From: an uncultured Granulosicoccus sp.
Lineage (GTDB): Bacteria > Pseudomonadota > Gammaproteobacteria > Granulosicoccales > Granulosicoccaceae
Assembly (NCBI GenBank): GCA_947495035.1
Contig: CANLXI010000001.1
Coordinates: 496,001 to 560,000 of the forward strand
Length of the DNA: 64,000 bases
Direction of reading: 5' to 3'
Under the pieces are notes generated by a model. The model searched no databases. It saw only the letters and a program-made list of their open reading frames with translations, and had not been told where the DNA came from. Shown piece after piece: positions 28,387 through 38,446 of this stretch; the stretch's first letter is position 1, and every line of letters begins with the position of its first letter. The position numbers and the translations under genes are program-made.

Positions 28387-31300
28387 TGCATCTGCTGTCC
28401 TCACAACCCGGTGCCTACGTCGACGATGCATCGGTCATCACCCGGATTGATCAGGATCCGGGTGAGCTGGTCATCCTCAGTGCCGCAGACACGACGCTGG
28501 CCTTGTTGTCGGCAGCCCATCCGAGCCTCGGTGCAGAGGCCTCCGCGAACGCCTACCCGACTGTGCGCCTGACCAATCAGATGCACTTGCGACAACCGGC
28601 GTCGGTGGATCTGTACATCGAACAGATCCTGCAACATGCCCGAGTCATCATCATTGATCTGCTTGGCGGTGAGAGCTATTGGCCCTATGCCGTGGATCGC
28701 ATTGTCGAATTGTGCGAGGCGCGCGGCATTCATCTGGTCATGTTTTCCGGTGACAATGCCGAGGACGGCAATCTGCTGATGAAAAGCACTGTCGAGGCCG
28801 AAGTTTGTCGGCAACTGTGGCGCTATCTTCGTGAAGGCGGGATGCATAATGCCCGCAATTTCTACCGTTTGCTCGGCGACAGATTCTTCGGGCTGCCGGC
28901 GCAGCTGGATGAACCTGAGCCACTGCCCGCCTTGAGCATCCTGCCGCCGACTGCCGGTGAAGAGAGCGACTGGCCGAGTCGCTGGCTGCCGGGAGCCCCT
29001 TGCGTTGCCGTGATCTTCTACCGGGCGCACCTGCAATCGGGTAATACCTCGGTGTTTCTGCAACTGTGCGACGCACTGCAGACTCAGCAACTCAACCCCC
29101 TGCCTCTGGCGGTGGCCTCATTGAAGGATCCGCATTGCATGAGTGGCATCCAGCTACTGTGTGACCGACATGGTGTGGACCTGATACTCAATACCACTGC
29201 CTTTTCACAATCATCCATGGAAGATCCTGGCGATCATGCATTGATGGGGGATATTCCCGTGATGCAGGTGATTCTCTCCGGCAGCAATCAGGATAGCTGG
29301 GAGTCCGACACGCAGGGGCTGACCCCGAGTGATATTGCCATGCACGTGGCCTTGCCGGAGGTCGATGGCCGAATCATCAGTCGGGCGGTCAGCTTCAAGG
29401 GACTGCAAAGGCGCTGTGAGTTGACGCAATGCGATATCGTGGGATATCAGGCTCATGGCGAACGCCTGCGGTTCGTCGCCGAGTTGACTCGACGCTGGTG
29501 CCGGTTACGCTCAATGAACAACGGCGACAAGCGATTGGCTCTGATTCTCGCGAATTATCCGACCCGTGAGGGGCGACTGGGCAATGGCGTGGGCCTGGAT
29601 ACGCCGGCTTCAGTCATCAACATACTGCGACGACTGAGCGATGAAGGCTATCGCACGCAGGATATTCCTGACGATGGCAATGCCCTGATGAAGGCCCTCA
29701 GGGAAGGCATAACCAACGATCCCTCGCAATGGCTGTTGCGCCCGGCTCGCCAGAGTCTGGACCTGTCGGATTATCTGAATTTCTTCTCTCGCTTGCCGGC
29801 ATCCGTTCGCTGCGCCCTGGATGAGCGCTGGGGACCGGCGGATACTGACCCGATGCTGCGGCAGGGGCGCTTCATGATCGCCGGCTTGCGATGCGGTCAG
29901 GTCTTCGTCGGCATACAGCCTGCGCGGGGTTACGAGCTGGATCTGATGGCCAGCTATCACGATCCGGACCTCATCCCGCCGCATCATTATCTGGCTTTCC
30001 ATGTCTGGTTGCGTGAGCAATGGCAGTCGGATGCCGTCGTGCATGTGGGCAAACATGGCAATCTGGAGTGGCTGCCAGGCAAGAGTATTGCCCTGAGCGG
30101 GGAATGCTGGCCGGATCTGGTTCTGGGGCCCATGCCACATCTTTATCCGTTCATCGTCAATGACCCCGGAGAAGGTTCACAAGCCAAGCGTCGGGCCCAG
30201 GCGGTCATCATCGACCACCTGATGCCTCCATTGACTCGTGCTGACAGCCATGGACCGCTACGTGATCTGGAACGGCAGATCGATGAATACTACGAGGCTC
30301 TGCTGCTGGATCGTCGCCGTGCCGATGTGCTGCGCCAGCAGATTCTGGGACATATCGTCGAGCACGATCTGCATCGCGATGTCAATCTGCCTGCTCCTGC
30401 CGATGCCGAACAGGAGCAGGCTCTGCTCAACAGCATCGATGCCTATCTGTGTGAATTGAAGGAGAGCCAGATCCGGGACGGCTTGCATGTATTCGGTGAG
30501 TCCCCGACCGGACGTCTGCGACGCGATACGTTGTTGGCCTTGGCACGTCACCCGGTCGGTAGCGGTGAGGCATCGGACAACAGTCTGATACGGGCCCTGT
30601 CGCAGGATCTGCAACTGGGTGGCTTCGACCCGCTCGTGATGGACGACTGGAGTGCCGAGTGGTCGGGCAATCGACCGTTCCTATTGCAAGCCTGCTCGTC
30701 CGAACCATGGCGAAATGTGGCTGATACCCGGGAACGGCTCGAGATTCTGGCCTTGCAGCTGATCGATCCGGACACACCGGATCAGGGCGACTCGGTTCTG
30801 AGGGGGCTGGATCCCGAGGCCGTGCAGCAGCACCTGGTCCAATGGCCGAAGACGCAGGCAGTCATGTCGCGGTTGCGACTGCAGCTGCGTCCGAGTCTGG
30901 ATGCCTGCGGGGAGCAGGAGTTGTATCAGTTGACTCGCGGCCTGTGCGGTCGATTCGTGCCGGCGGGCCCGAGTGGCGCGCCTTCGCGCGGGCGACCGGA
31001 TGTGTTGCCGACCGGCAGGAATTTCTATTCGGTGGATACCCGTTCCATACCGACCATGACCAGCTACGGCCTGGGCTCGCGCTCGGCCGAGCAACTGCTG
31101 GTTCGCTACATGCAGGAACACGGTGATTACCCGAAAAGCATTGGCCTGTCGGTCTGGGGAACATCCACCATGCGTACCGGCGGTGATGATATTTCGCAGG
31201 CCCTCGCCCTGATGGGTGTTCGTCCTCGATGGGCTGATGGCAGCCATCGCGTCAGCGGTTTCGAGATTCTTCCCATGTCGGTGGTGGATCGGCCTCGTGT

Positions 31301-32270
31301 GGACGTGACCCTGCGTGTATCGGGCTTTTTCCGTGACGCCTTTGCCTCGGTGATGCGCCTGTTCGATGCAGCCGTGCAGGCGGTTGCAGAGCTTGATGAA
31401 CCGGAATCGCTGAATCCGATACGCGCCCGCATTCAGCGGGATGCGCAGCGTCTGCAGGCACAGGGTCTGTCGACAGAGGAAGCGCGTCGTCTGGCCGGTC
31501 ATCGCGTGTTCGGATCAGCTCCCGGCAGTTACGGTGCCGGTCTGCAAGGGCTCATCGATCAGAAGCACTGGACAGATGACGGGGATCTCGCCACAGCCTA
31601 TCTGAACTGGGGAGGATATGCCTATGGTCAGCATGACCATGGCACGGAAGCAAGGGAGCAGTTTTCAACCCGGCTGCAGAATCTGGATCTGGTCATGCAG
31701 AACCAGGACAATCGAGAGCACGATCTGCTCGATTCGGATGACTACTATCAGTTTCAGGGCGGCATGACAGCCGCAGCAAGGCATCTCAGTGGCAGGCAAC
31801 CGAGTGTCATGTTCGGTGATCACAGCAATACACTGGCGCCAGCCATTCGTACGCTGGAAGAGGAGATCAGTCGAGTGGTACGTTCTCGAGTCACCAATCC
31901 CAAGTGGATTGCAGGTGTCATGCGCCATGGCTACAAGGGGGCGTTCGAGATGGCCGCAACGGTCGACTACCTGTTTGCCTATGACGCAACGGCTCATGTG
32001 GTTCGTGATGATCAATACGCGCGAGTCACTGATGCCTACGTCGAGGACGATGAGGTCCGGCAATTCCTGAAGGAGCACAACCCGGATGCCTTGCGAGAGA
32101 TCTGCGAGCGCTTGCTGGAGGCCATGCAGCGGGGCCTCTGGCAGGAGCCCGGAGACTACCAGGCACGTATCGAAGCACAACTGCTGGCCATTGAGGAGTC
32201 GCTGGAGGGTGTCTCGCTCGGCGCTGGCAGAGCGTCCAGTCAAGTCGACGACAGTGGAGTCCCTGCATGA
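28386..32270 (+). CDS. cobN: Cobaltochelatase subunit CobN
   Basis: A 1294-residue large subunit of the aerobic (late-insertion) cobaltochelatase, which puts Co2+ into hydrogenobyrinic acid a,c-diamide. The block VHVGKHGNLEWLPGKSIALS, then DLVLGPMPHLYPFIVNDPGE and the later VFGSAPGSYGAGL and NWGGYAYG, is diagnostic of CobN/BchH. Length is normal for CobN. The partner ATPase genes follow directly and are ChlI/ChlD-like rather than CobS/CobT. It overlaps both neighbours. Confidence 0.97.
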   Translation: MHLLSSQPGAYVDDASVITRIDQDPGELVILSAADTTLALLSAAHPSLGAEASANAYPTVRLTNQMHLRQPASVDLYIEQILQHARVIIIDLLGGESYWPYAVDRIVELCEARGIHLVMFSGDNAEDGNLLMKSTVEAEVCRQLWRYLREGGMHNARNFYRLLGDRFFGLPAQLDEPEPLPALSILPPTAGEESDWPSRWLPGAPCVAVIFYRAHLQSGNTSVFLQLCDALQTQQLNPLPLAVASLKDPHCMSGIQLLCDRHGVDLILNTTAFSQSSMEDPGDHALMGDIPVMQVILSGSNQDSWESDTQGLTPSDIAMHVALPEVDGRIISRAVSFKGLQRRCELTQCDIVGYQAHGERLRFVAELTRRWCRLRSMNNGDKRLALILANYPTREGRLGNGVGLDTPASVINILRRLSDEGYRTQDIPDDGNALMKALREGITNDPSQWLLRPARQSLDLSDYLNFFSRLPASVRCALDERWGPADTDPMLRQGRFMIAGLRCGQVFVGIQPARGYELDLMASYHDPDLIPPHHYLAFHVWLREQWQSDAVVHVGKHGNLEWLPGKSIALSGECWPDLVLGPMPHLYPFIVNDPGEGSQAKRRAQAVIIDHLMPPLTRADSHGPLRDLERQIDEYYEALLLDRRRADVLRQQILGHIVEHDLHRDVNLPAPADAEQEQALLNSIDAYLCELKESQIRDGLHVFGESPTGRLRRDTLLALARHPVGSGEASDNSLIRALSQDLQLGGFDPLVMDDWSAEWSGNRPFLLQACSSEPWRNVADTRERLEILALQLIDPDTPDQGDSVLRGLDPEAVQQHLVQWPKTQAVMSRLRLQLRPSLDACGEQELYQLTRGLCGRFVPAGPSGAPSRGRPDVLPTGRNFYSVDTRSIPTMTSYGLGSRSAEQLLVRYMQEHGDYPKSIGLSVWGTSTMRTGGDDISQALALMGVRPRWADGSHRVSGFEILPMSVVDRPRVDVTLRVSGFFRDAFASVMRLFDAAVQAVAELDEPESLNPIRARIQRDAQRLQAQGLSTEEARRLAGHRVFGSAPGSYGAGLQGLIDQKHWTDDGDLATAYLNWGGYAYGQHDHGTEAREQFSTRLQNLDLVMQNQDNREHDLLDSDDYYQFQGGMTAAARHLSGRQPSVMFGDHSNTLAPAIRTLEEEISRVVRSRVTNPKWIAGVMRHGYKGAFEMAATVDYLFAYDATAHVVRDDQYARVTDAYVEDDEVRQFLKEHNPDALREICERLLEAMQRGLWQEPGDYQARIEAQLLAIEESLEGVSLGAGRASSQVDDSGVPA

Positions 32271-33544
32271 ACAAGTCGAACCGACAGTCTGCATCGCTGA
32301 ATACTGTGCCGGTTTATCCGTTTTCCGCCTTGCAGGGGCAGCCCAGGCTGCAATTGGCCCTGAAACTGGTGGCTGTCGATCCGCGTCTGGGAGGCGTGCT
32401 GATCGAGGGCGCGCGCGGGACGGCGAAAACAACCAGCGCGCGAGCACTGGCCGATATTCTGCCGGAGGGCGAGTTCGTCAACCTGCCGCTGGGAGCCAGT
32501 GAAGAGCAGCTGGTGGGGACGCTGGATCTCGAGCTGGTCCTGCAAGAGGGCAAGACGGCGTTCCAGCCGGGGCTGTTGTCACGGGCGCACCGCGGTGTGC
32601 TGTATGTGGACGAGGTCAATCTGTTGGCAGACAGCCTGGTTGATCTGTTGCTGGATGTCTGCAGCAGTGGGGTCAACCGCATGGAACGGGATGGCATCTC
32701 TCATCAGCATGCGGCCGATATCGTGCTGATCGGAACCATGAATCCGGAGGAAGGCGAATTGAGACCTCAGCTGCTGGATCGTTTCGGTCTGTATGTGGCA
32801 GTCGAGGATACGATGGATCTGAATCTGCGACAGACGATCGTGCGTTCGAGGCTGGCCTTTGATGACGAGCCGCTGGCCTTTCTGCAAGCACATGCACAGC
32901 GTCAGCAGGATCTGCTTGAGCAGCTGTTGCAGGCCAGACAGCGCAAGTCAGGTATCGCGTTCACTGACCAGGCTCATGATCTGGTATCCCGGCGCTGCCA
33001 TGACGCCGGCGTCGACGGGGTGAGGGCCGACCTGGTGATGCTACGAGCCAGTCGTGCCATGGCTGCATTGCAGGGACGCACATCGATAGAGCCCAGCGAT
33101 ATCGAGACAGTCGCCGAATTGGTGTTGGCGCACCGGCGTCGCGCGGAGTCGGCGAGCGCGGGTCCCCGGGGGGCTGCGGAATCCGGCCGATCGGATCGCG
33201 ATGCACAGCCAGGTGACGAGGCGAATTCACAGAAACAAGGCGAGTCGTCGTCGGCATCTCAGGACTCTACCTCGAACCCGGCACAAGGCAGCAGACCATC
33301 GATGAATTCCTTGCCTGAGGGGCAGGGCGACGGGGTCGAACCGGGTTCGACAGCACCGCATGAAGCCACGCCGGGGCAGTCGTTGGAGACTGAAATCAGT
33401 CAGGAGATGTTGCAGGCTCTGGCGACTTCCTCGACATCGACAAGCAGGGATGCCGGCGACCGGCAGTGGGGTGCCTTGCCTGCGCAGCCTGTGCCGGTGC
33501 TGCCGCTTCGGCATGCGGGAGATGCAATGCGAAAAAAGCCGTGA
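32267..33544 (+). CDS. ChlI/BchI-like AAA+ chelatase ATPase
   Basis: A 425-residue AAA+ motor subunit. Walker A GARGTAKT (about residues 48-55), Walker B VLYVDEVNLL (about 110-119), GTMNPEEGELRPQLLDRFGL and the sensor region DGVRADLVMLRASRAMAAL are typical of magnesium-chelatase ChlI. Residues about 290-425 form a Ser/Pro/Gln/Asp-rich extension without domain content, like the linker of ChlD. Coupled by ATGA to cobN and by TGATG to the VWA gene. Probably drives CobN. Confidence 0.9.
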   Translation: MNKSNRQSASLNTVPVYPFSALQGQPRLQLALKLVAVDPRLGGVLIEGARGTAKTTSARALADILPEGEFVNLPLGASEEQLVGTLDLELVLQEGKTAFQPGLLSRAHRGVLYVDEVNLLADSLVDLLLDVCSSGVNRMERDGISHQHAADIVLIGTMNPEEGELRPQLLDRFGLYVAVEDTMDLNLRQTIVRSRLAFDDEPLAFLQAHAQRQQDLLEQLLQARQRKSGIAFTDQAHDLVSRRCHDAGVDGVRADLVMLRASRAMAALQGRTSIEPSDIETVAELVLAHRRRAESASAGPRGAAESGRSDRDAQPGDEANSQKQGESSSASQDSTSNPAQGSRPSMNSLPEGQGDGVEPGSTAPHEATPGQSLETEISQEMLQALATSSTSTSRDAGDRQWGALPAQPVPVLPLRHAGDAMRKKP

Positions 33545-34239
33545 TGCGTTCGGTGGCTGACGCGGAGTCAGTTGCCGGGCGCACCGACAGGCTACGATGG
33601 CAGCGTCACCAGGTGGAAGCAGAGACCCGTCGTATCCACTGGCCGAACACGCTGAAAGCGCGCCGCAATGCCCGGTTGCTGCATGAGCATCTGCGATTCA
33701 AGGCGGTGCGCAAGAGTATTTCCGAGTTGCATTGTGTGCTGCTGGATTGCTCGGCTTCGATGATGACTGCCGGGCAGCTGGCAGCGGCCAAAGGCGTTCT
33801 GCTGGACCTTGGCCAGCAGGCCTATCGCCGGCGAGATGCCCTGGCTGTCATCAGTTTCGCTGGAAACAAGGTGCAGGTGTTGCACGACCCGCACAAGGCC
33901 GGCGCGCATGCCCGTGCCTGGATTGAACCTATCAGCGGTGGTGGAGGCAGTCCCGTCCACCTCGCCATACAACGTGCCGAGCAGTTGATGTTGCATCAGC
34001 AGAAACGCTTCCCGGATCGACGTCGGGTGCTGTGGCTGCTCAGTGATGGGCGATACGAGCCGCTGCCTGCCTTGCCCCGCCACGTGCATGAATGCCATGT
34101 GGTGGATTTCGAATCCGGCTTCCTGACCTTGGGACGTATCAGGCAGCTGGCTGAACTCTGGCAGGCGACCTATACGCCAGCCAGTCATTGGGTCGGTGTC
34201 AGGGACAAGCAGTCTCCCGGCAATCGTACCTTCCGCTAG
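33544..34239 (+). CDS. VWA-domain protein (ChlD/BchD C-terminal-like)
   Basis: 231 residues from the ATG at 33544, which overlaps the preceding stop by one base. The MIDAS motif D68-C-S70-A-S72 in VLLDCSASM, the GGGGSPVHLAI segment and VLWLLSDGRYE place it with the C-terminal integrin-I domain of ChlD/CobT. It has no AAA+ domain of its own. Likely bridges the ChlI-like ATPase and CobN. Confidence 0.88.
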   Translation: MRSVADAESVAGRTDRLRWQRHQVEAETRRIHWPNTLKARRNARLLHEHLRFKAVRKSISELHCVLLDCSASMMTAGQLAAAKGVLLDLGQQAYRRRDALAVISFAGNKVQVLHDPHKAGAHARAWIEPISGGGGSPVHLAIQRAEQLMLHQQKRFPDRRRVLWLLSDGRYEPLPALPRHVHECHVVDFESGFLTLGRIRQLAELWQATYTPASHWVGVRDKQSPGNRTFR

Positions 34240-34259
34240 CCTTTCAGGAGTCAGCAAAC

Positions 34260-34943
34260 ATGCATATGGAACCGGGTATTGTCGAAGGATCAAAGATCCT
34301 TCTGAGTCATGCAACAGCGGCCACCGCCCTGGTGCTGGGTGTCAGCCACGTCAGGGACGCAATCAGACAGGCAGGCGTCTTGCCACTGGCGATACGTTCG
34401 ATGGTTGCCAGTGTGCTGGTATTCCTGTTTTTCGAGGTGTTTCCCCATGTCGCCGTAGGTATATCCGAAGTCCATCTCATACTGGGTACGACCTTGCTCC
34501 TGCTGTTTGGCGTAGCGCCAGCGGCTATCGGACTGATGCTGGGTCTGTTGTCGCAGGGACTGCTGTTTGCACCGGCGGATCTGCCGCAATACGGCATGAA
34601 CGTGACGACTCTGTTGTTGCCCCTGTTTGCCACCCATGCCATTGCACAACGAATCATTCCGGCCAATACGGCCTATGTCGATATCGGTTATGCCCAGGCT
34701 TTCAAGTTGTCGCTGGCGTATCAGGGAGGCATCGTTCTATGGGTCGGCTTCTGGGCGATTTACGGCAATGGTATTGGCGCGGAGAACATGGCTCAGGTCA
34801 CCACGTTCGGATTGGCGTACATGACGGTGGTTCTGATAGAACCACTGATCGACCTGGCCGTACTGGCGGGAGCCAGGATGTTCAGGGGACGCCTGGCAAG
34901 TTCGTTGTTGCATCATCGTTTGCACGCGCCGCTGGCTGAATAG
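34260..34943 (+). CDS. CbiM-like cobalt transport permease
   Basis: A 227-residue polytopic membrane protein from the ATG at 34260 (AGGAG 9 nt upstream). It starts MHMEPGIVEGSK; in CbiM/NikM the free N-terminus and His2 bind the metal. Hydrophobic segments fill most of the protein, with VHLILGTTLLLLFGVAPAAIGLMLG typical (VHLILGTTLLLLFG quoted). No CbiQ, CbiO or CbiN is seen nearby, so it either works alone or with ECF modules elsewhere. Last gene of the corrinoid operon, consistent with Co2+ supply. Confidence 0.85.
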   Translation: MHMEPGIVEGSKILLSHATAATALVLGVSHVRDAIRQAGVLPLAIRSMVASVLVFLFFEVFPHVAVGISEVHLILGTTLLLLFGVAPAAIGLMLGLLSQGLLFAPADLPQYGMNVTTLLLPLFATHAIAQRIIPANTAYVDIGYAQAFKLSLAYQGGIVLWVGFWAIYGNGIGAENMAQVTTFGLAYMTVVLIEPLIDLAVLAGARMFRGRLASSLLHHRLHAPLAE

Positions 34944-34971
34944 GGACACCGCAGGACGCTACTCACCCCGC

Positions 34972-35445
34972 TCAGGCGGCTGGTGGGTAGTGTCTGGCAA
35001 ACAGCCTTTCCAGGTTCTCGCGCGATTGCGCTCCAACGACCGTATCCAGCAGGTTCCCCCTGCCATCGAACAGCAGCAGAGTGGTTTTCTGAACCCCGTA
35101 TTGCCTTTGCAAGGCCTGTCCTTCGCCGGTTGCGATATCGGCTATCCGGAACCGGATGTGCGGATGATCCGCGATGACCTTGGTCGTGATGGACTTGAGG
35201 CTCCGGCAGATGGGGCAACTGGTATCGTGTACCTGCACGACCACCGGTTCGCCGGCACCGACGCTGGTCAGATCATGCAATTCACGTTGTCTGCTGTCGT
35301 AATCCGAGATGGCTCCGGCACCGATTCCCAGAATACCGAGGCCCACCGCTGACTTGAGCAGCAATCGACGTTTTCTCTCGGCCGGCAATCGGGCAAAGCG
35401 TTCCAGGGTGTTGCCACTGTGGCTGTTCTGCTTTTTTCTCTTCAT
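34972..35445 (-). CDS. Membrane-anchored thioredoxin-fold protein
   Basis: 157 residues. A basic N-terminus (MKRKKQNSHSG) leads to one hydrophobic segment (LLKSAVGLGILGIGAGAIS, about residues 29-47), probably an uncleaved anchor. A thioredoxin-like domain follows, with CPIC in VQVHDTSCPICRSL and a YGVQKTTLLLFDG strand with Thr where thioredoxins have cis-Pro. This suggests a periplasm-facing thiol protein of unknown partner. It is convergent with the corrinoid operon. Confidence 0.7.
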   Translation of the reverse strand: MKRKKQNSHSGNTLERFARLPAERKRRLLLKSAVGLGILGIGAGAISDYDSRQRELHDLTSVGAGEPVVVQVHDTSCPICRSLKSITTKVIADHPHIRFRIADIATGEGQALQRQYGVQKTTLLLFDGRGNLLDTVVGAQSRENLERLFARHYPPAA

Positions 35446-35630
35446 GAACGCTGGGTGTGTTCTCAGGGTGTCTGGACGTGAGGCTGCGGCGGCGAATCCT
35501 GAGCGCTCGCATCACCGGATGGACAGTCAGTTCGATCAATCGTTCACCGGGCGGCTGCCGCGGCCGTTGTCGAGTTACGGATGCTATGCTCGTCACCTGT
35601 CTGTCCGGCGAACAATAGCGAGTACGGTTG

Positions 35631-36713
35631 ATGAATACAGAGAAGGCTGAAGGCAATGCACGAGGGCGGGTATTCGATGGACATAACGACATACTCACGC
35701 GATTGATGCAGGCAGGTGGAGCTTCGGCGGCAGAGTTGTTTCTGCAATCCGGTGATTTTCATATAGATCGGCTAAAGGCCAGAGCCGGAAATTTTGGCGG
35801 TGGATTCTTCGCCATGTGGGTGTCCTCGCCGTCCAGTGGTGACTACCAGACCATGATGACGCAGGCCGAGTACGATGTTCCGCTGCCCGAGCTGGTTGAT
35901 CGACGAAGCGCACTGGATGTGGTCATGCGCGAGGCGGCCATTCTGATCAGGTTGCAGGAGATGGGCGTGGCCGAGATCTGCACCACTGTGCCTGCATTGA
36001 AAAAGTGTTTCTCCAGTGATCGGCTGGCGACCATTCTTCACCTGGAAGGGTGCGAAGCCATCGACCCCGAATTCCATGCGCTGGATGTGCTTTACGAGGC
36101 CGGTCTGCGCTCACTGGGGCCGGTGTGGAGTCGTCCGACCATCTTCGGAGAAGGGGTTCCGTTTCGCTTCCCGGCAACGCCCGACATCGGTGCAGGTCTG
36201 ACTGATCTGGGATTGGAGCTGGTACGTCGCTGTAATGAGAAAGGCATCCTGATCGATTTGTCGCACCTCAACCAGAAGGGGTTTGACGACGTTGCCCGCC
36301 ATAGCCGACACCCTCTGGTAGCGACGCATTCCAATGCTCATGCATTGTGCAATCATGCACGTAATCTGACCGATGCGCAGCTGGAGCAGGTCAAGGCAAG
36401 TCGTGGCATGGTCGGTCTCAATTTTGCCTCGGCCTTTCTGCGTAGTGACGGTCGCATGCTGACCGATGTGCCGGTCGAGCAGATGCTGCGACACCTGGAT
36501 TACCTGATTGAGTTTTTGGGCGAGGACAGTGTAGGCTTGGGGTCGGATTTTGATGGTGCCGAGATTCCCGATTTCATTGGCGATGTCAGTGGCCTGCCTC
36601 GATTGGTAGCGGCCATGCAAAGCCATGGCTACGGTGAACAGCTGATCGACAAGCTGTGTCACGGTAACTGGTTTCGGGTACTGGAAGAAACCTGGCACAG
36701 CAACGATTCATGA
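35631..36713 (+). CDS. Membrane-dipeptidase family (M19) peptidase
   Basis: A 360-residue zinc dipeptidase of the renal-dipeptidase family. Zinc ligands are visible as H18-x-D20 (DGHNDIL), the Glu in HLEGCEAI, and His in LSHLNQ and ATHSNAH, followed by GSDFDG. No signal peptide is seen, so it is probably cytosolic. It lies 49 bp before an oligopeptide importer, suggesting that imported dipeptides are split inside the cell. Family members can cleave dipeptides with D-residues at the C-terminus; the substrate here is unknown. Confidence 0.92.
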   Translation: MNTEKAEGNARGRVFDGHNDILTRLMQAGGASAAELFLQSGDFHIDRLKARAGNFGGGFFAMWVSSPSSGDYQTMMTQAEYDVPLPELVDRRSALDVVMREAAILIRLQEMGVAEICTTVPALKKCFSSDRLATILHLEGCEAIDPEFHALDVLYEAGLRSLGPVWSRPTIFGEGVPFRFPATPDIGAGLTDLGLELVRRCNEKGILIDLSHLNQKGFDDVARHSRHPLVATHSNAHALCNHARNLTDAQLEQVKASRGMVGLNFASAFLRSDGRMLTDVPVEQMLRHLDYLIEFLGEDSVGLGSDFDGAEIPDFIGDVSGLPRLVAAMQSHGYGEQLIDKLCHGNWFRVLEETWHSNDS

Positions 36714-36762
36714 CACAGGTCGACCGTCGGTCGACGTTTTCGAACACAGGAGATCATTCAAG

Positions 36763-38388
36763 ATGACAGGAAATTCGAGCCGTTCACTGAAGCGGCGAGT
36801 ATTCTTCAAACGCTCATTGGCCTCCCTGGCATTGGGTGCCGCGATAGGTCTGGGTGGTCTGGCGGAAGCCAGGACACCGGACAACATGCTGGTCATTGCG
36901 CACCGCATCGATGACATCACCACGCTCGACCCGGCTCAGTCCTTCGAATTCGCCGGTAGTGACGTCATCATGAATGTCTACCGCAAGCTGGTCAATTTCG
37001 ACCCGCTGAATCTTGAAGCCGGATTCCAGCCCGATCTTGCCGAGAGCTGGGAGGTATCCGAAGACGGACTGTCGATCACGTTCACCATGCGAGAAGGCGT
37101 GACCTTCCACTCAGGCAATCCGGTCACGGCGGAAGACGCAGCTTTCTCCCTGCAGCGCGCGGTCAAGCTCAACAAGACTCCCTCGTTCATCCTTACGCAA
37201 TTCGGTTTCACTCCCGAGAACGTCGAGGAAACCATCGTGGCCGACGGCAACACGCTGACCATCACCACCGACAAGAAATACGCGACTTCCTTCATACTGA
37301 ACTGTCTGACAGCCACGATCGGCGGTATCGTGGACAAGACGCTGGTCCTGGAAAACGAGCAGGATGGCGATCTGGGAAATGCCTGGCTGGCAACCAATTC
37401 GGCGGGCTCCGGAGCCTACGAGATCGTCAGCTGGAAGCCGTCCGAGTCCTATACCCTGGCTGCCAATCCTGATTTCTATCTGGGTGCGCCAAGCATGAAG
37501 CGCGTTATCGTCCAGCACATTCAGGAGTCGGCCACACAGCGCCTGCTGCTCGAGAAAGGGGACGTTGACATCGCTCGCAATCTGAATCCCGAAGATATCG
37601 CCGGACTGGAAGGGCAGGAGAATCTCGCCGTCGACACGGACCAGAAGGGAAACCTGATGTACGTCTCCTTCAATCAGAAGCACCCGCAACTGTCGAATCC
37701 CAAGGTGGTGGAAGCGCTGAAATACCTGATTGACTACAAGGGCATGGAAGGCAGTTTTCTGAAGGGTCAGTGGCGTGAACACCAGAGTTTTCTGCCGGCA
37801 GGTTATCTGGGCGCCATCGACGACAAGCCGTACAGTTACAACCTCGAGAAAGCGAAGGAGCTGCTGGCAGAGGCAGGTGTCGAGAATCTCGAGTTCGAAG
37901 CAGGTGTCCGCGAAGCGCAGGAACGAATCGAAATCGCCCAGTCATTGCAGAACACCTTTGCGCAGGCCGGTGTCACGATGAACATCACGATCGGTACGGG
38001 CAAGCAGATTCTGACCCGTTATCGGGCGCGCGAACTGGACATGTATCTGGGTGCCTGGGGACCGGACTATCCCGATCCACAGACCAATGCGGGTACGTTC
38101 GCGTTCAATCCCGACAACTCCGATGAAGCCCAGGCCACCGGTCTGCTGGCCTATCGAAATGCCTGGGATCCGGGCCCGCTGACGGCAGCTGTTGAAGCCG
38201 CTGTCATCGAGGGTGATACCGACAAGCGTCGCGAGATGTATGAACAGATGCAGCGTGACTTTCAGGCGGTGGCACCCTTCGGCATCATGTTCCAGAAAAC
38301 GGAACAGACTGCACGGCAGGCCTCCGTCAAGGATTTCACCATCGGTGGGGCTGTGACGGCCACGGCGTACTGGCCGGTCACCAAGTAA
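36763..38388 (+). CDS. Family 5 peptide-binding protein of ABC importer
   Basis: A 541-residue extracytoplasmic solute-binding protein (DppA/OppA class). The N-terminus has a twin-arginine-like signal, KRRVFFK, then a hydrophobic stretch ending near GLAEA. The mature domain has TLDPAQSFEFAGSDV and QPDLAESWEVSEDGLSITF, typical of the family. It precedes two permease and two ATPase genes in the same direction and follows the M19 dipeptidase. Confidence 0.93.
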   Translation: MTGNSSRSLKRRVFFKRSLASLALGAAIGLGGLAEARTPDNMLVIAHRIDDITTLDPAQSFEFAGSDVIMNVYRKLVNFDPLNLEAGFQPDLAESWEVSEDGLSITFTMREGVTFHSGNPVTAEDAAFSLQRAVKLNKTPSFILTQFGFTPENVEETIVADGNTLTITTDKKYATSFILNCLTATIGGIVDKTLVLENEQDGDLGNAWLATNSAGSGAYEIVSWKPSESYTLAANPDFYLGAPSMKRVIVQHIQESATQRLLLEKGDVDIARNLNPEDIAGLEGQENLAVDTDQKGNLMYVSFNQKHPQLSNPKVVEALKYLIDYKGMEGSFLKGQWREHQSFLPAGYLGAIDDKPYSYNLEKAKELLAEAGVENLEFEAGVREAQERIEIAQSLQNTFAQAGVTMNITIGTGKQILTRYRARELDMYLGAWGPDYPDPQTNAGTFAFNPDNSDEAQATGLLAYRNAWDPGPLTAAVEAAVIEGDTDKRREMYEQMQRDFQAVAPFGIMFQKTEQTARQASVKDFTIGGAVTATAYWPVTK

Positions 38389-38446
38389 TATTGCTTATGT
38401 GGATCAACCGCAGGTTGTCGCATCGCGCGACGAGGACAACGCGCCG

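Noticed and set aside
27154-28431. Long minus-strand frame (425 codons) opposite cobW
   Set aside because: It is the antisense of a clear GTPase gene, is rich in His/Leu/Gln from complementary codons, and shows no recognisable domain.
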